Below are positions 1 to 7,833 of a stretch of 64,000 bases of DNA, one piece after another. The notes beneath the pieces were generated by a model. It saw only the letters and a program-made list of their open reading frames with translations, did no database searches and was not told the DNA's origin. Source of the DNA: Streptomyces sp. SCSIO 30461 (GTDB taxonomy: Bacteria; Actinomycetota; Actinomycetes; Streptomycetales; Streptomycetaceae); NCBI RefSeq assembly GCF_037023745.1, contig NZ_CP146101.1:4642001-4706000 (forward strand). Reading direction: 5' to 3'. Both the position numbers and the translations under genes were made by a program. The stretch's first letter is position 1, and each line of letters starts with the position of its first letter.

Positions 1-426
1 GACCGGGCCCGGGTGGGCGGCCATGAATGCCTCGACGTCGGCCGCGGAGGCGACCGCCGCGAACGGCGGCACCGCCACCCCGCCCGCCGCCGCGAGCTCC
101 TTCATCAGCACCTTGTCGCGGTACGCGCGGGCGCTTTCGGGGAGCTGGCCGGGCAGACCGAGTTCGGCGCGCAGCGCTGCGGCCCGCTCCACGTCCACCT
201 CGGCCAGGGCCAGTACGCGCGTGACGGCGTGCCGGCCGGCCATCCGCCGGGCGGCCTCGAGGACGGCGGCGTCGTCGGTGTAGTCCGGGACCCGTTCGAC
301 CTCGGCGAAGCCGGGCCCGGGGTCCACGCCCTCCGCGGTGACGGCAAGGAGCCGGCCCGACTTCTCTTGCAGCCACTCGGCGAACGGCAGGCCCGCGTTG
401 CGCGGGCTGAGCAGGACAAGGATCAC
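1..426 (-). CDS. ATP-grasp ligase, N-terminal part (runs off the left edge)
   Basis: The first 142 residues are visible; the rest lies beyond base 1. The N-terminal part looks like a preATP-grasp domain (VILVLLSPRNAGLPFAEW) followed by YRDKVLMKEL, the segment typical of carboxylase/ligase-type ATP-grasp enzymes that precedes the ATP-binding domain. Such enzymes make amide or peptide bonds through an acyl phosphate. The GTG start at 426 overlaps the stop of the upstream dehydrogenase by four bases (GTGA), so it is translationally coupled and is the last visible gene of the left operon. With a dipeptide epimerase two genes upstream, an amino-acid ligase role is a reasonable inference. The catalytic domain is not visible, so the substrate class is open. 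Confidence 0.7.
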   Translation of the reverse strand, partial: MILVLLSPRNAGLPFAEWLQEKSGRLLAVTAEGVDPGPGFAEVERVPDYTDDAAVLEAARRMAGRHAVTRVLALAEVDVERAAALRAELGLPGQLPESARAYRDKVLMKELAAAGGVAVPPFAAVASAADVEAFMAAHPGPV

Positions 427-1541
427 GCCGACACCTCCGGCCAGGCCACGCCCTGCTCCGCGGCGAGCACCGCGAAGGCCGAAGCGGTGTGCGGGTCCAG
501 CGGAATGCCCAGCTCCGTGCGCTCGGCGGCGATCCGCCGCTGCGGGTCGCCGGGCACCTGGACGGGCTGCTCGGCATCGGCGCCGGGCCGGGTGCCGCGG
601 GTGGTGTCGAGCATGCCGGCGAGCCCCGTCGCGAAGTCCTGCCGGCCGGCGAAGGCTGCCGGGTCCAGGCAGACGATCAGGTGGCCGATGCCGCGGCTGC
701 GGCCGGGGGTGGACGCGCCGATGTGCTCCAGCTCCCAGTCGGCCGGCGAACCGGTCAGCACCGCGCCGAGCAGGGTGGCCACCATGGCCAGGCCCTGCCC
801 CTTGTAGCCGCCCAGCGGCGAGAGCGCGTACGCCTGCTCGGGGTCGGTGGCCGGGCGGCCCTCGGCGTCGGTCGCCCAGCCGGGGTCCAGTGCCCGGCCT
901 TGCTTGCGGCGCTCCTTGATCTCGCCAAAGCAGACCTGGCTCGTCGCCATGTCGAGGGCGAACTCGTCGTCCTCGACGGCGGCGGCGAAGCTCAGCGGGT
1001 TGGTGCCGTAGAGCGGTTCGGTCCCGGAGAAGGGGGCGACCCGCGAGGCGGCGGAGGTGGTGACGATGCCGACCAGGCCCTCCTGGGCCAGGTACCGGCT
1101 GTAGACGGAGGCCGCGCCGAAGTGGTTGGAGTTGCGGACGCCGACCGCGGCCACGCCGTGGCTGCGGGCCCGCTCGGCTGCGATCCGGGCGGCGGCCAGG
1201 CCGGCCACCACGCCCAGCGCCCCGTCGGCGTCGAGCATCACAGCCGCGCCGCTGTCCCGGACGGTACGGATCTCCGGACGGGCGGTGGCGATCTTGTCGG
1301 CCAACTCGTCGAGGTACTGCGGCAGCAGCCGCAGGCCATGGGTGTCGATGCCGCGCAGTGACGTCTCGGCCAGGGCCTGCGCCACCTCCCCGGCGTCCTC
1401 GGCGGACAGGCCGGCGCCGGTCAGGGCCGTCTCGGCCAGGGCCACGGCCGTGGCGGCCGGGAGCAGGGGCGCGGCAGGGGCCGCGCTGCCGGCGGATTCC
1501 CCGGCGGCCGTGGGGTACTGCACGTCGTGCACGTGGGTCAT
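423..1541 (-). CDS. Malate/L-lactate dehydrogenase-type (Ldh family) NAD(P)H oxidoreductase
   Basis: The 372-residue protein belongs to the YlbC/Ldh_2 family (malate, sulfolactate, ureidoglycolate and delta1-piperideine-2-carboxylate reductases), usually 330-360 residues. RGIDTHG at about 63-69 and NSNHFG with the expected catalytic His140 are both present, as is GTNPLSFA. A loosely conserved Ala/Pro-rich N-terminal stretch of about 25 residues precedes the domain. The family reduces 2-oxo acids or cyclic imino acids reversibly with NAD(P)H. ATG at 1541 overlaps the epimerase stop (ATGA) and its own stop overlaps the ATP-grasp GTG. Its likely job here is to reduce a keto or imino intermediate of the left pathway; the substrate cannot be read from sequence. 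Confidence 0.85.
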   Translation of the reverse strand: MTHVHDVQYPTAAGESAGSAAPAAPLLPAATAVALAETALTGAGLSAEDAGEVAQALAETSLRGIDTHGLRLLPQYLDELADKIATARPEIRTVRDSGAAVMLDADGALGVVAGLAAARIAAERARSHGVAAVGVRNSNHFGAASVYSRYLAQEGLVGIVTTSAASRVAPFSGTEPLYGTNPLSFAAAVEDDEFALDMATSQVCFGEIKERRKQGRALDPGWATDAEGRPATDPEQAYALSPLGGYKGQGLAMVATLLGAVLTGSPADWELEHIGASTPGRSRGIGHLIVCLDPAAFAGRQDFATGLAGMLDTTRGTRPGADAEQPVQVPGDPQRRIAAERTELGIPLDPHTASAFAVLAAEQGVAWPEVSA

Positions 1542-3076
1542 GCGGGTCGGTTCGCCTTCCAGAGCATGAGGGAGGACGGGCCGTGGCCGTCCGGGAGGGT
1601 GCCGTCGCCGGGCCGGTCGCCGTCGAGATCGCTGCCGTCGTCGGGGCCGTCGCCGTCGTAAGCGCTGCCGTCGTCGGGGCCGTCGCCGTCGTAAGCGCTG
1701 CCGCCGTCATGTCCGGCGCTACCCGGCAGGGCGCGGAAACCGGTCGCGCGGCAGGCTTCCCGGGCGCCGTCGTGTCCGGTCCGGAGCCAGACGTTGTCCG
1801 CCCCGTCGGCGACCGCGCGGGTCACCGCTCCGCGGACGAGCGCCGCCAGTTCCTCGGCAGTCGCCGGGTCTGCGGACGGCGCGGGCAGCACGTCGAGCTG
1901 CCGGACCGTGTCCGCCGGTGCCCGGTCGGGCACCGGCCGACGCCGGATCCGTACCGAGGCCAGCGCCGTGCCGTCGCGGTGTACGGACAGCTCGTCGCCG
2001 TCCCAGCCGGCCTGGCCGGCCGCCGCGGGACGCACGGTGAAGGCCGGTCCCCGATACTCGGGCACGAAGCCCGTGCCGGCCGCCAAAGGCAGCGTGATGC
2101 GGCCCGTGTCGTCCAGCAGGATGCCGGTGCCGGTGTCCACTGCCAGGAGCGCGATGCTGTCGGCGTCGAGGTGATCGACGAACGGGCCCAGGTGGGCCGT
2201 CGCGGAGACGCCCGCGCTGGACTCAGGCATGCAGCCGAGCATGGTGCCGAGGCCGGCGGCCCGTGCCGCGCGTAGCATCCGCAGGGCCGGCGTGACACCC
2301 CCGGCCTTCATCAACTTGAGGTTCACGCCGTGGAACGCCTGGGCGCAGGCGTCGAGGTCGTGCGGCCCGATGATGCTCTCGTCGGCGTAGACCGGGATCG
2401 GGGAGATCTCCTTGAGCGCCTTGGCCGCCGCCCACGACTCGCGGGGGAAGGGCTGCTCAAGGAGCGTCACGCCGAGTTCGGCCATCGCGCCGAGCGCGGC
2501 GGCCGTCGCGGCGGGCTCCCAGCCGCAGTTCCCGTCGACGAAGAACGGCGCGTCGGTGTGTTCGCGCAGCGCCTTCAGGATGTGCAGGTCACCGGGGGCG
2601 GCCAGCTTGACCTTGTACGCGGGCCAGCCCGGTCGGTCAAGGAGCTTGCGCACCATCACATCGGGCTCGTCCAGCCCGATGCTGTAGCTGGAGTGCAGTT
2701 CCCCGGGCTCGTCGGCGCCCAGCCGCCGCCACAGCGGTACGCCGGCCAGCCGGGCCGCTAGGTCGTGCGCGGCCACGTCCAGCGCGGCCAGCGCGAACGG
2801 CGAGTCGGCCAGCCGCGGGGCCAGCACCGACCAGGCGCCCTCGGGGTCGTCGGCCGGCAGCTCCCGCAGGACGCCGGCGGCGGAGCGCAGCGAGGCGTGC
2901 AGCGCGTCGAGCGAGGAGTTGTAGCGGTCGGTCATGAAGGCCGAGGCCTCGCCGAAGCCGGAACGGCCGCCCGCCGTCAGCTCGACGAGCACGCCCGGCT
3001 GCACCGGGATCGCCTCCCGGGCGCTGCGCCAGACATCGCGGTCCGTGAGGCGGATCTCGTGGACCTGGAGCCTCAC
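1538..3076 (-). CDS. Dipeptide epimerase (enolase superfamily) with C-terminal extension
   Basis: About the first 345 of 512 residues form a muconate-lactonising/Ala-Glu epimerase fold. The KxK acid/base pair is at K155/K157, metal ligands are D181 (VDGN), E207 (LLEQP) and D232 (YADES), and the second lysine motif is NLKLMKAGG near 253-261, so the active site looks complete. Relatives epimerise the alpha carbon of a dipeptide residue. The remaining ~165 residues are extra: a stretch resembling the last part of a GNAT fold (NVWLRTGHDG, ATGFRALPG), then an acidic Asp/Gly repeat ending in LMLWKANRPA. The GTG at 3076 is preferred because it overlaps the radical SAM stop (GTGA); a longer frame to 3187 would run deep into that gene. 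Confidence 0.82.
   Translation of the reverse strand: MRLQVHEIRLTDRDVWRSAREAIPVQPGVLVELTAGGRSGFGEASAFMTDRYNSSLDALHASLRSAAGVLRELPADDPEGAWSVLAPRLADSPFALAALDVAAHDLAARLAGVPLWRRLGADEPGELHSSYSIGLDEPDVMVRKLLDRPGWPAYKVKLAAPGDLHILKALREHTDAPFFVDGNCGWEPAATAAALGAMAELGVTLLEQPFPRESWAAAKALKEISPIPVYADESIIGPHDLDACAQAFHGVNLKLMKAGGVTPALRMLRAARAAGLGTMLGCMPESSAGVSATAHLGPFVDHLDADSIALLAVDTGTGILLDDTGRITLPLAAGTGFVPEYRGPAFTVRPAAAGQAGWDGDELSVHRDGTALASVRIRRRPVPDRAPADTVRQLDVLPAPSADPATAEELAALVRGAVTRAVADGADNVWLRTGHDGAREACRATGFRALPGSAGHDGGSAYDGDGPDDGSAYDGDGPDDGSDLDGDRPGDGTLPDGHGPSSLMLWKANRPA
1631..1698. repeat. 33-bp tandem repeat in the epimerase C-terminus
   Basis: Two essentially identical 33-bp units encode the 11-residue SAYDGDGPDDG twice, followed by a degenerate third unit (SDLDGDRPGDG). 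The repeat lies in the linker of the C-terminal extension and is probably slippage-prone and length-variable between strains. Confidence 0.8.
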
Positions 3077-4356
3077 CACTGCTCCCCCGCGTACGCCGAC
3101 AGGGTGGTACCGAAGGAGACGGGCTTGAGCTCGTCGTACCACTGGGCGTGCTCGTCGTACGCCGCGAAGAACGGCCGCCCGACCCACTCGGGCCGGCGGG
3201 CCTGGAGGAAGCTGAGGATGAACGCCTTCTCGCCCGCCACCTCCGTGGTGCCGTGCAGCATGACCTTGCCGGGTGCGGCCGACATCACCGGGCCGCGGGC
3301 GGTCCTGGCCAGGCCTGAGACGCCGCGGACGGCCTCGCGGTAGATGTCGAGGGCGCGGGAGAGGGGCAGGCCGAAGTAGCTACTCGCCCCGGTGTCGCGC
3401 TCCACGAACATGTAGTAGGGGATGACGCCCAGTTCGACCTGGAGCTGCCACATCCGCGACCAGGCGGCCGGGTCGTCGTTGACGTGCGCGACCAGCGGGG
3501 CCTGCGCCCGTATCTCGGCGCCGGTGGCGCGGATCCGGGCGATCGCCTCGCGCACCTGGTCCGTCTCCAGCTCCCGCGGGTGCGAGAAGTGCGCCATGAG
3601 GGCCACGTGCCGGCCCTGTGCGACGCACTGTTCGAGCAGCCGCAGCAGGTCGTCCGCGTCCGGTCCTGTGGTGAACCGCTGCGGCCAGTACGACAGGGCC
3701 TTGGTGCCGAACCGCAGGGTGCGCACCGACGGGGTCTGTGCGAGCAGCGGCTCGACCCAGCGGCGTACCACGTCGGTCCGCATGATCATCGGGTCGCCGC
3801 CGGTGAACAGCACGTCGGTGACCTCGGGGTGGTGGGCCAGGTAGCCCGTGAGATCCGCCGGGTCGCGCAGTGCCTGGCGCAGCTCCTCCTGGCTGACGAA
3901 CTGCGCCCAGCGGAAGCAGTAGCCGCAGTACGAGTGGCAGGTCTGCCCCTGGGAGGGGAAGACCAGCACCGTCTCGGCGTACTTGTGCTGGAGTCCGTCG
4001 AAACGGCGGCCGTCCAGGGTGGGCACGTTGGACTCGAGCTGGCCGCCCGGGTGCGGGTTGAGGTCCCGCTGGGCGGCGGTGGCCGCCTCGCGCAGCTCGG
4101 CGCGCGGCGCCCCGGCGTCCAGCAGCGCCGCCATCCGGTCGAAGACCGGTGCGGGCAGCATGTCGCGGTGCGGGAAGGTGAGCCGGAAGATCGGGTCGTC
4201 GGGCGCCGCCGACCAGTCGATCAGCTCGTCGGCCACGTACTCGTTGACCTTGAACGGCAGGACGCCGGAGACCACGCGCAGGTCGCGGACGTACTCGTCC
4301 GGCATGCCGCGGTCCCGCGCGAGCTGCGCCAGGCGCTCGTTCGCGTAGTGCTTCAC
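3073..4356 (-). CDS. KamA-family radical SAM 2,3-aminomutase-like enzyme
   Basis: The 427-residue protein has the cluster motif C140-x3-C144-x2-C147 (CHSYCGYCF), the GGDP motif at 186-189 and a PLP-binding lysine at K364 in SAAPGKV. The family shifts an amino group between C2 and C3 of an amino acid using PLP and a 5'-deoxyadenosyl radical. In lysine 2,3-aminomutase the lysine side chain is held by two aspartates; the second (in VDAPGGGGK) is replaced here by Ser/Ala, so lysine is probably not the substrate. GTG start at 4356, 19 bases after the AurF-type gene; its stop overlaps the epimerase start. It likely makes a beta-amino acid for the pathway. EpmB-type protein modification is less likely given the context. 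Confidence 0.83.
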   Translation of the reverse strand: MKHYANERLAQLARDRGMPDEYVRDLRVVSGVLPFKVNEYVADELIDWSAAPDDPIFRLTFPHRDMLPAPVFDRMAALLDAGAPRAELREAATAAQRDLNPHPGGQLESNVPTLDGRRFDGLQHKYAETVLVFPSQGQTCHSYCGYCFRWAQFVSQEELRQALRDPADLTGYLAHHPEVTDVLFTGGDPMIMRTDVVRRWVEPLLAQTPSVRTLRFGTKALSYWPQRFTTGPDADDLLRLLEQCVAQGRHVALMAHFSHPRELETDQVREAIARIRATGAEIRAQAPLVAHVNDDPAAWSRMWQLQVELGVIPYYMFVERDTGASSYFGLPLSRALDIYREAVRGVSGLARTARGPVMSAAPGKVMLHGTTEVAGEKAFILSFLQARRPEWVGRPFFAAYDEHAQWYDELKPVSFGTTLSAYAGEQW

Positions 4357-4375
4357 CAGGTTTCTCGATTCCCGC

Positions 4376-5413
4376 TCAGCGCGCGACGTGGGACTTGGAC
4401 CAGTCGAACTCGACGAGGTCCTGGACGCCCATGCGCTCGATCAGGGTGTGCAGGCCGGTGTAGTCGCGGACGAGGCGGCTGCGGCTCTGCTCGGCCTGGC
4501 AGTCCTGGAGCATCTCGTGGCCGCCCTCGACGCCGACGAGGTCCATGATCCGGTGCCACGTCGTGTAGTCGGTGGCGACGAAGGCCTCCAGGCCCTCGAA
4601 GAGCATGTCGCGGAAGAAGCGCTGCTTCTTCTCGTCGAGGCGGTCGTGGACGACCTCGGCCAGCACGGCGGAGATCGAGGCGTGGCAGTACTCGTCGCGG
4701 TTGTGCAGCTTGGCCGTGCTGCTGTTGATCGGCTGGATGTCCGGGTCGTCGGCGAGCAGGTCCAGGTAGGCGTTGATGGAGATCTCGGAGACCGTCGCGA
4801 AGGCGAGGGTGGTCAGCGAGGCCTCCCAGCGCTCGCTCGCGCTCTCGCGCAGCCGCAGGTGCTCGCGCGCCGTGTGGGAGATCGGCAGCTCGTGGTCGGG
4901 CATCGCCCAGCCGCGCTTGCGCCGTGTGACGGCGCTGGCGTTGAGGTGCATCAGCGTGTGGTACTGCTCGTCGACCATGGCCTGGGCCAGCGAGATGTTG
5001 AGCGCCTCGTCCTGGAGTTCGGGGTACTCGCCCTCCATGACCAGGGCGAAGGCGGGGTTGGCCACCTTCTGCTCGGCCATGATGGTGTGCCGGTTGTACG
5101 CGATCCAGGCCCAGCTGAGCAGCTGGGTCTTCTTCCCCGGGTCCAGCGCCTGGAACGTGGGGTGGTCGCGGAAGGGCAGGATCCGCTCGGGGTAGTCCGG
5201 CCGGTCGAGCTCGAAGAGCTCGTCGAGGTTCGGCTCGTCGCGCTTGACGGTGGCGCGGCGCTGCCAGTTGCCGACCAGGCGGCGGATGACGGCGCTCTCG
5301 ATCTGGTCGTCGGGGTTGTGGCGGGGCACGCCCTCGGGCAGTCCCCGGAGCTCCTCCGGCAGTCCGGTGGGGAACTCTTCGTCCTGAACCGGTTCGTTCC
5401 GGTCGTCAGCCAT
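4376..5413 (-). CDS. AurF-family diiron N-oxygenase
   Basis: The 345-residue protein matches the size of p-aminobenzoate N-oxygenase AurF and CmlI. All seven diiron ligands can be placed with family spacing: E114, E149, H152 (DEQYH), E210 (TVSEIS), H237, E241 and H244 (HNRDEYCH). The family oxidises amines stepwise to hydroxylamine, nitroso or nitro groups. The ATG at 5413 was chosen over GTG at 5428 because a GTGAGG Shine-Dalgarno-like sequence sits about 9 bases upstream. It lies between the dioxygenase and the aminomutase and probably acts on an amino-acid intermediate. This placement suggests an N-O or nitro-containing product, which is inference. Confidence 0.82.
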   Translation of the reverse strand: MADDRNEPVQDEEFPTGLPEELRGLPEGVPRHNPDDQIESAVIRRLVGNWQRRATVKRDEPNLDELFELDRPDYPERILPFRDHPTFQALDPGKKTQLLSWAWIAYNRHTIMAEQKVANPAFALVMEGEYPELQDEALNISLAQAMVDEQYHTLMHLNASAVTRRKRGWAMPDHELPISHTAREHLRLRESASERWEASLTTLAFATVSEISINAYLDLLADDPDIQPINSSTAKLHNRDEYCHASISAVLAEVVHDRLDEKKQRFFRDMLFEGLEAFVATDYTTWHRIMDLVGVEGGHEMLQDCQAEQSRSRLVRDYTGLHTLIERMGVQDLVEFDWSKSHVAR

Positions 5414-5564
5414 GGTTCTGGGCCTCACGTGGTGTCAATGTCGGTGGACTGGTGACAGCCGCTGCCGTGGCGGCGCGGGCCGCAAGTGCCTGGACGGCTC
5501 ACTGCGGGCGCGACGGCGCGCGGTCGACCGGCGGCGGTACGGGCCGGCGGCGGCCGGTCGCGGG

Positions 5565-6293
5565 TCAGCGCTGGGCGGCGATCCAGTAGCGGGTGAGGTG
5601 GCGCCGCTTGTCCGTGTAGGCGGAACGCGCGTGCACCATGCGCTGGTTGTCCCAGGCCAGAACGTGGTTCTCGGGGATGAGTACCGAGACGCGGTACTCC
5701 CGGAAGAAGGCCTCGGCCTGCTCCGCGAGGTGGATGCCGAAGCTGCCGAGCGGCAGCTGGTCGGGGTCGACGGAGGCGTCGACCGGCGGGTCGTACTGGC
5801 CGGTGGTCAGCAGGTTGTAGCTGAAGCGCAGGACCTCCTGGCCGCCGTCGGTGACCTCGACGACAGGGCGGCGCACGCCTTCGGTGCCGACGCCTCCGGT
5901 GTTGTGGCCGATCCAGTCGATGGTGTGCTCGTAGAGCGCTGCCCGGTCGCGCTCGGGCAGCGAGGCGACGAACTGCCGCATGTCGGCGAGTTCGGTGTGG
6001 CCGCTGCCGCAGGTGGCCTGGACCCGGCAGTGCAGGGCCAGGTAGGTGGGCGGCGGTTTCCAGCCCGGTGCCTCGGTGTGTACCAGGATCGTGTTGACGC
6101 TCTTGGAGTAGCGGCGCTCCTCGAATCCTGGGGCGGCCTTCACCTGGTAGCGCAGCGAGCCGTCGTACTGCGGGACCAGCTCACCGAAGACGCCGACCGC
6201 AGCGGCTGCCTCCTCGTCCGTGGTGATCCCCTCGAGCAGCGTGTACCCCTGCTCAGCAAGTTCCCGAGTGTGAACATCAAGGGCCTTAGACAT
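5565..6293 (-). CDS. Fe(II)/2-oxoglutarate-dependent dioxygenase (TauD/clavaminate synthase-like)
   Basis: The 242-residue protein has the HxE...H metal triad (H72-x-E74 in HTEAP and H221 in NQRMVHAR) and a candidate 2-oxoglutarate-binding arginine near R235 (RRHLTRYW). These enzymes hydroxylate, desaturate or cyclise amino acids. The ATG at 6293 has GGGAGAA about 9 bases upstream; the ATG at 6308 would place that ribosome site inside the gene. It is the first gene of the left operon, 151 bp ahead of the AurF-like gene. The gap to the next gene is GC-rich with no gene in it. Substrate unknown; a free or ligated amino acid is most likely. Confidence 0.83.
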   Translation of the reverse strand: MSKALDVHTRELAEQGYTLLEGITTDEEAAAAVGVFGELVPQYDGSLRYQVKAAPGFEERRYSKSVNTILVHTEAPGWKPPPTYLALHCRVQATCGSGHTELADMRQFVASLPERDRAALYEHTIDWIGHNTGGVGTEGVRRPVVEVTDGGQEVLRFSYNLLTTGQYDPPVDASVDPDQLPLGSFGIHLAEQAEAFFREYRVSVLIPENHVLAWDNQRMVHARSAYTDKRRHLTRYWIAAQR

Positions 6294-6560
6294 GAAGGAT
6301 TCTCCCATCCTCGGTTGATCTTACGGCCGGGTGATGCTCCGATGGTCCGGTCGAGATCGAGCCCCCCCCCGGCGCATCCCGGGGTGATCTTCCGGGAGGG
6401 GCGGGCGGGGGCGCAACGGTCAAGTTGTGAGGTGAATCACGGGAACCAAAAGGCTTCCGACCTGCTTAAGTGCCGGACATTTCCCAGGTGAACCGGGTCT
6501 GAATGGGTCTGATTCGCTTCCGGTCGAGCAGTCGGTTGCCGCATGGGGCGTCTGGTTAGC
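6294..6560. promoter_or_regulatory. Divergent promoter region of the left operon and the GNAT gene
   Basis: The roughly 265 bp between the dioxygenase start and the GNAT start contain no gene. They are noticeably less GC-rich around 6430-6530 than the coding flanks, as expected for a promoter region, and include a C9 run near 6363. The minus strand carries a CTTGACC-like -35 candidate around 6420, but no convincing spaced -10 partner was identified. Confidence 0.4.
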
Positions 6561-7022
6561 ATGCGGCGTATGACCACTATCGGTATCCGTCCCGCCGTGC
6601 GGGATGACATCGCAGCCATCGTCGCCATGCTCGCGGACGACGCACTGGGCGCTACCCGTGAGTCACCGGACGATCTGACTCCCTATCGGTCAGCCTATGA
6701 GCGACTGCAAAGCGATCCGAACCAGCTGCTGGTCGTCGCCGATCGCGACGGCGAGGTCGTCGGTACCCTCCAGCTCACGATCATTCCGGGGCTGTCCCGC
6801 AAGGGCTCGACCCGCTCGATCATCGAGGGGGTACGGATCCACAGTTCCGAGCGCGGCCACGGCCTCGGCGCCCAGCTCATCGAGTGGGCCGTCGACGAGT
6901 CCCGCCGCCAGGGCTGCCAACTGGTGCAGCTCACCTCGGACTCGGCCCGCACCGACGCCCACCGCTTCTACGAGCGCTTGGGTTTCACGGGCTCGCACGT
7001 GGGCTTCAAGTTGCAGCTCTGA
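6561..7022 (+). CDS. GNAT-family N-acetyltransferase
   Basis: A single-domain GNAT of about 150 residues. It starts with the usual IRPAVRDDIAAI strand/helix, has the acetyl-CoA pyrophosphate-loop motif RGHGLGAQL and ends with the typical AHRFYERLGF. The acceptor substrate cannot be inferred. Start choice is uncertain: ATGs at 6543, 6561 and 6570 are in frame and none has a strong ribosome site. It is divergent from the left operon and could be a self-protection gene or an unrelated single gene. Confidence 0.78.
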   Translation: MRRMTTIGIRPAVRDDIAAIVAMLADDALGATRESPDDLTPYRSAYERLQSDPNQLLVVADRDGEVVGTLQLTIIPGLSRKGSTRSIIEGVRIHSSERGHGLGAQLIEWAVDESRRQGCQLVQLTSDSARTDAHRFYERLGFTGSHVGFKLQL

Positions 7023-7050
7023 CAGGTCCGTTCGCCATGCCGCCCGAGAA

Positions 7051-7302
7051 GACCACCTCGCCCTCGCCATGGGCTGGCCCATCGCGACCGGGGTGATCGA
7101 GGGAAGCTGCCGCTTCCTCGTCAAGGACCCCTTGGACGCGACCGGGGCGAGATGGAGCCTGACCGGCGCCGAGGCGGTCCTCCTCCTACGCGCCGTCATC
7201 GACAACGGCGACTTCGACCGGCACTGGAGCTACTTCACCGAACTCGACCACCTGCACACCCACACCGTCCGCTACCAGGGACAACTCGCCCTCGCCGCGT
7301 GA
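7051..7302 (+). pseudogene. ISKra4-family transposase, C-terminal fragment
   Basis: This frame encodes the conserved ISKra4 C-terminus: AMGWPIATGVIEGSCR, then ATGARWSLTGAEAVLLLRA, and a tail ending RYQGQLALAA. It aligns well with the longer copy at 29.9-30.9 kb but is a different element. The N-terminal ~400 residues are missing; upstream sequence is the GNAT gene. Confidence 0.8.
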
Positions 7303-7329
7303 CCACAGCCGCCCCCCATCCCTCAAGAA

Positions 7330-7495
7330 TTAACGCACCCACCCGGAGGTGAGCCGGTCCCGAGACGCGGCGCATGCCTGTAGGTCGGCGGCTTTGTGGA
7401 CGTTGAGTTCGTCCCAGATGAGCGTGATCGGGCCGCCGAGTTGCCCGACCGCCGTGACATACGCGGCGGGCACCGCGGCACGGCCCAGATGAGGG
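7330..7495 (-). pseudogene. IS630-family transposase fragment
   Basis: The minus strand reads GGPITLIWDELNVHKAA, the IS630/DDE_3 segment around the second catalytic Asp (usually vWDNlnvH), then stops after about 20 more residues. Both N- and C-terminal parts are missing. The stretch from about 7500 to 7833 that follows shows no recognisable gene. Confidence 0.65.
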
Positions 7496-7833
7496 CCGCC
7501 CGCCGCACGTCGTAGTTCACGTCACGTACTCGGCGTCGTTCACGCCGAATTGTCCCGCCGTGGGTCGTGCCATAGGCCGTAAGCCTAAGGCTCGGGACAG
7601 GCACCCTGCCCCAGTCCACCCAGTACACGCGCCCGGGTCCACCAGGGCCGCCGGACGTGGACCACCACGTCGGCGCGCCCGGCCTCGGTGAAGTGACTGA
7701 CCGTGTCTCCCACCTGAAATACCGTCGCTTCCACGACATCCCCTGTGCATGGATGCCCACCTCTGGACCACATGAGCGGGCAGACTTTCCAGATATGCCG
7801 AACAGACCCGGATGCCCGAAGGTACGTGCGTGA

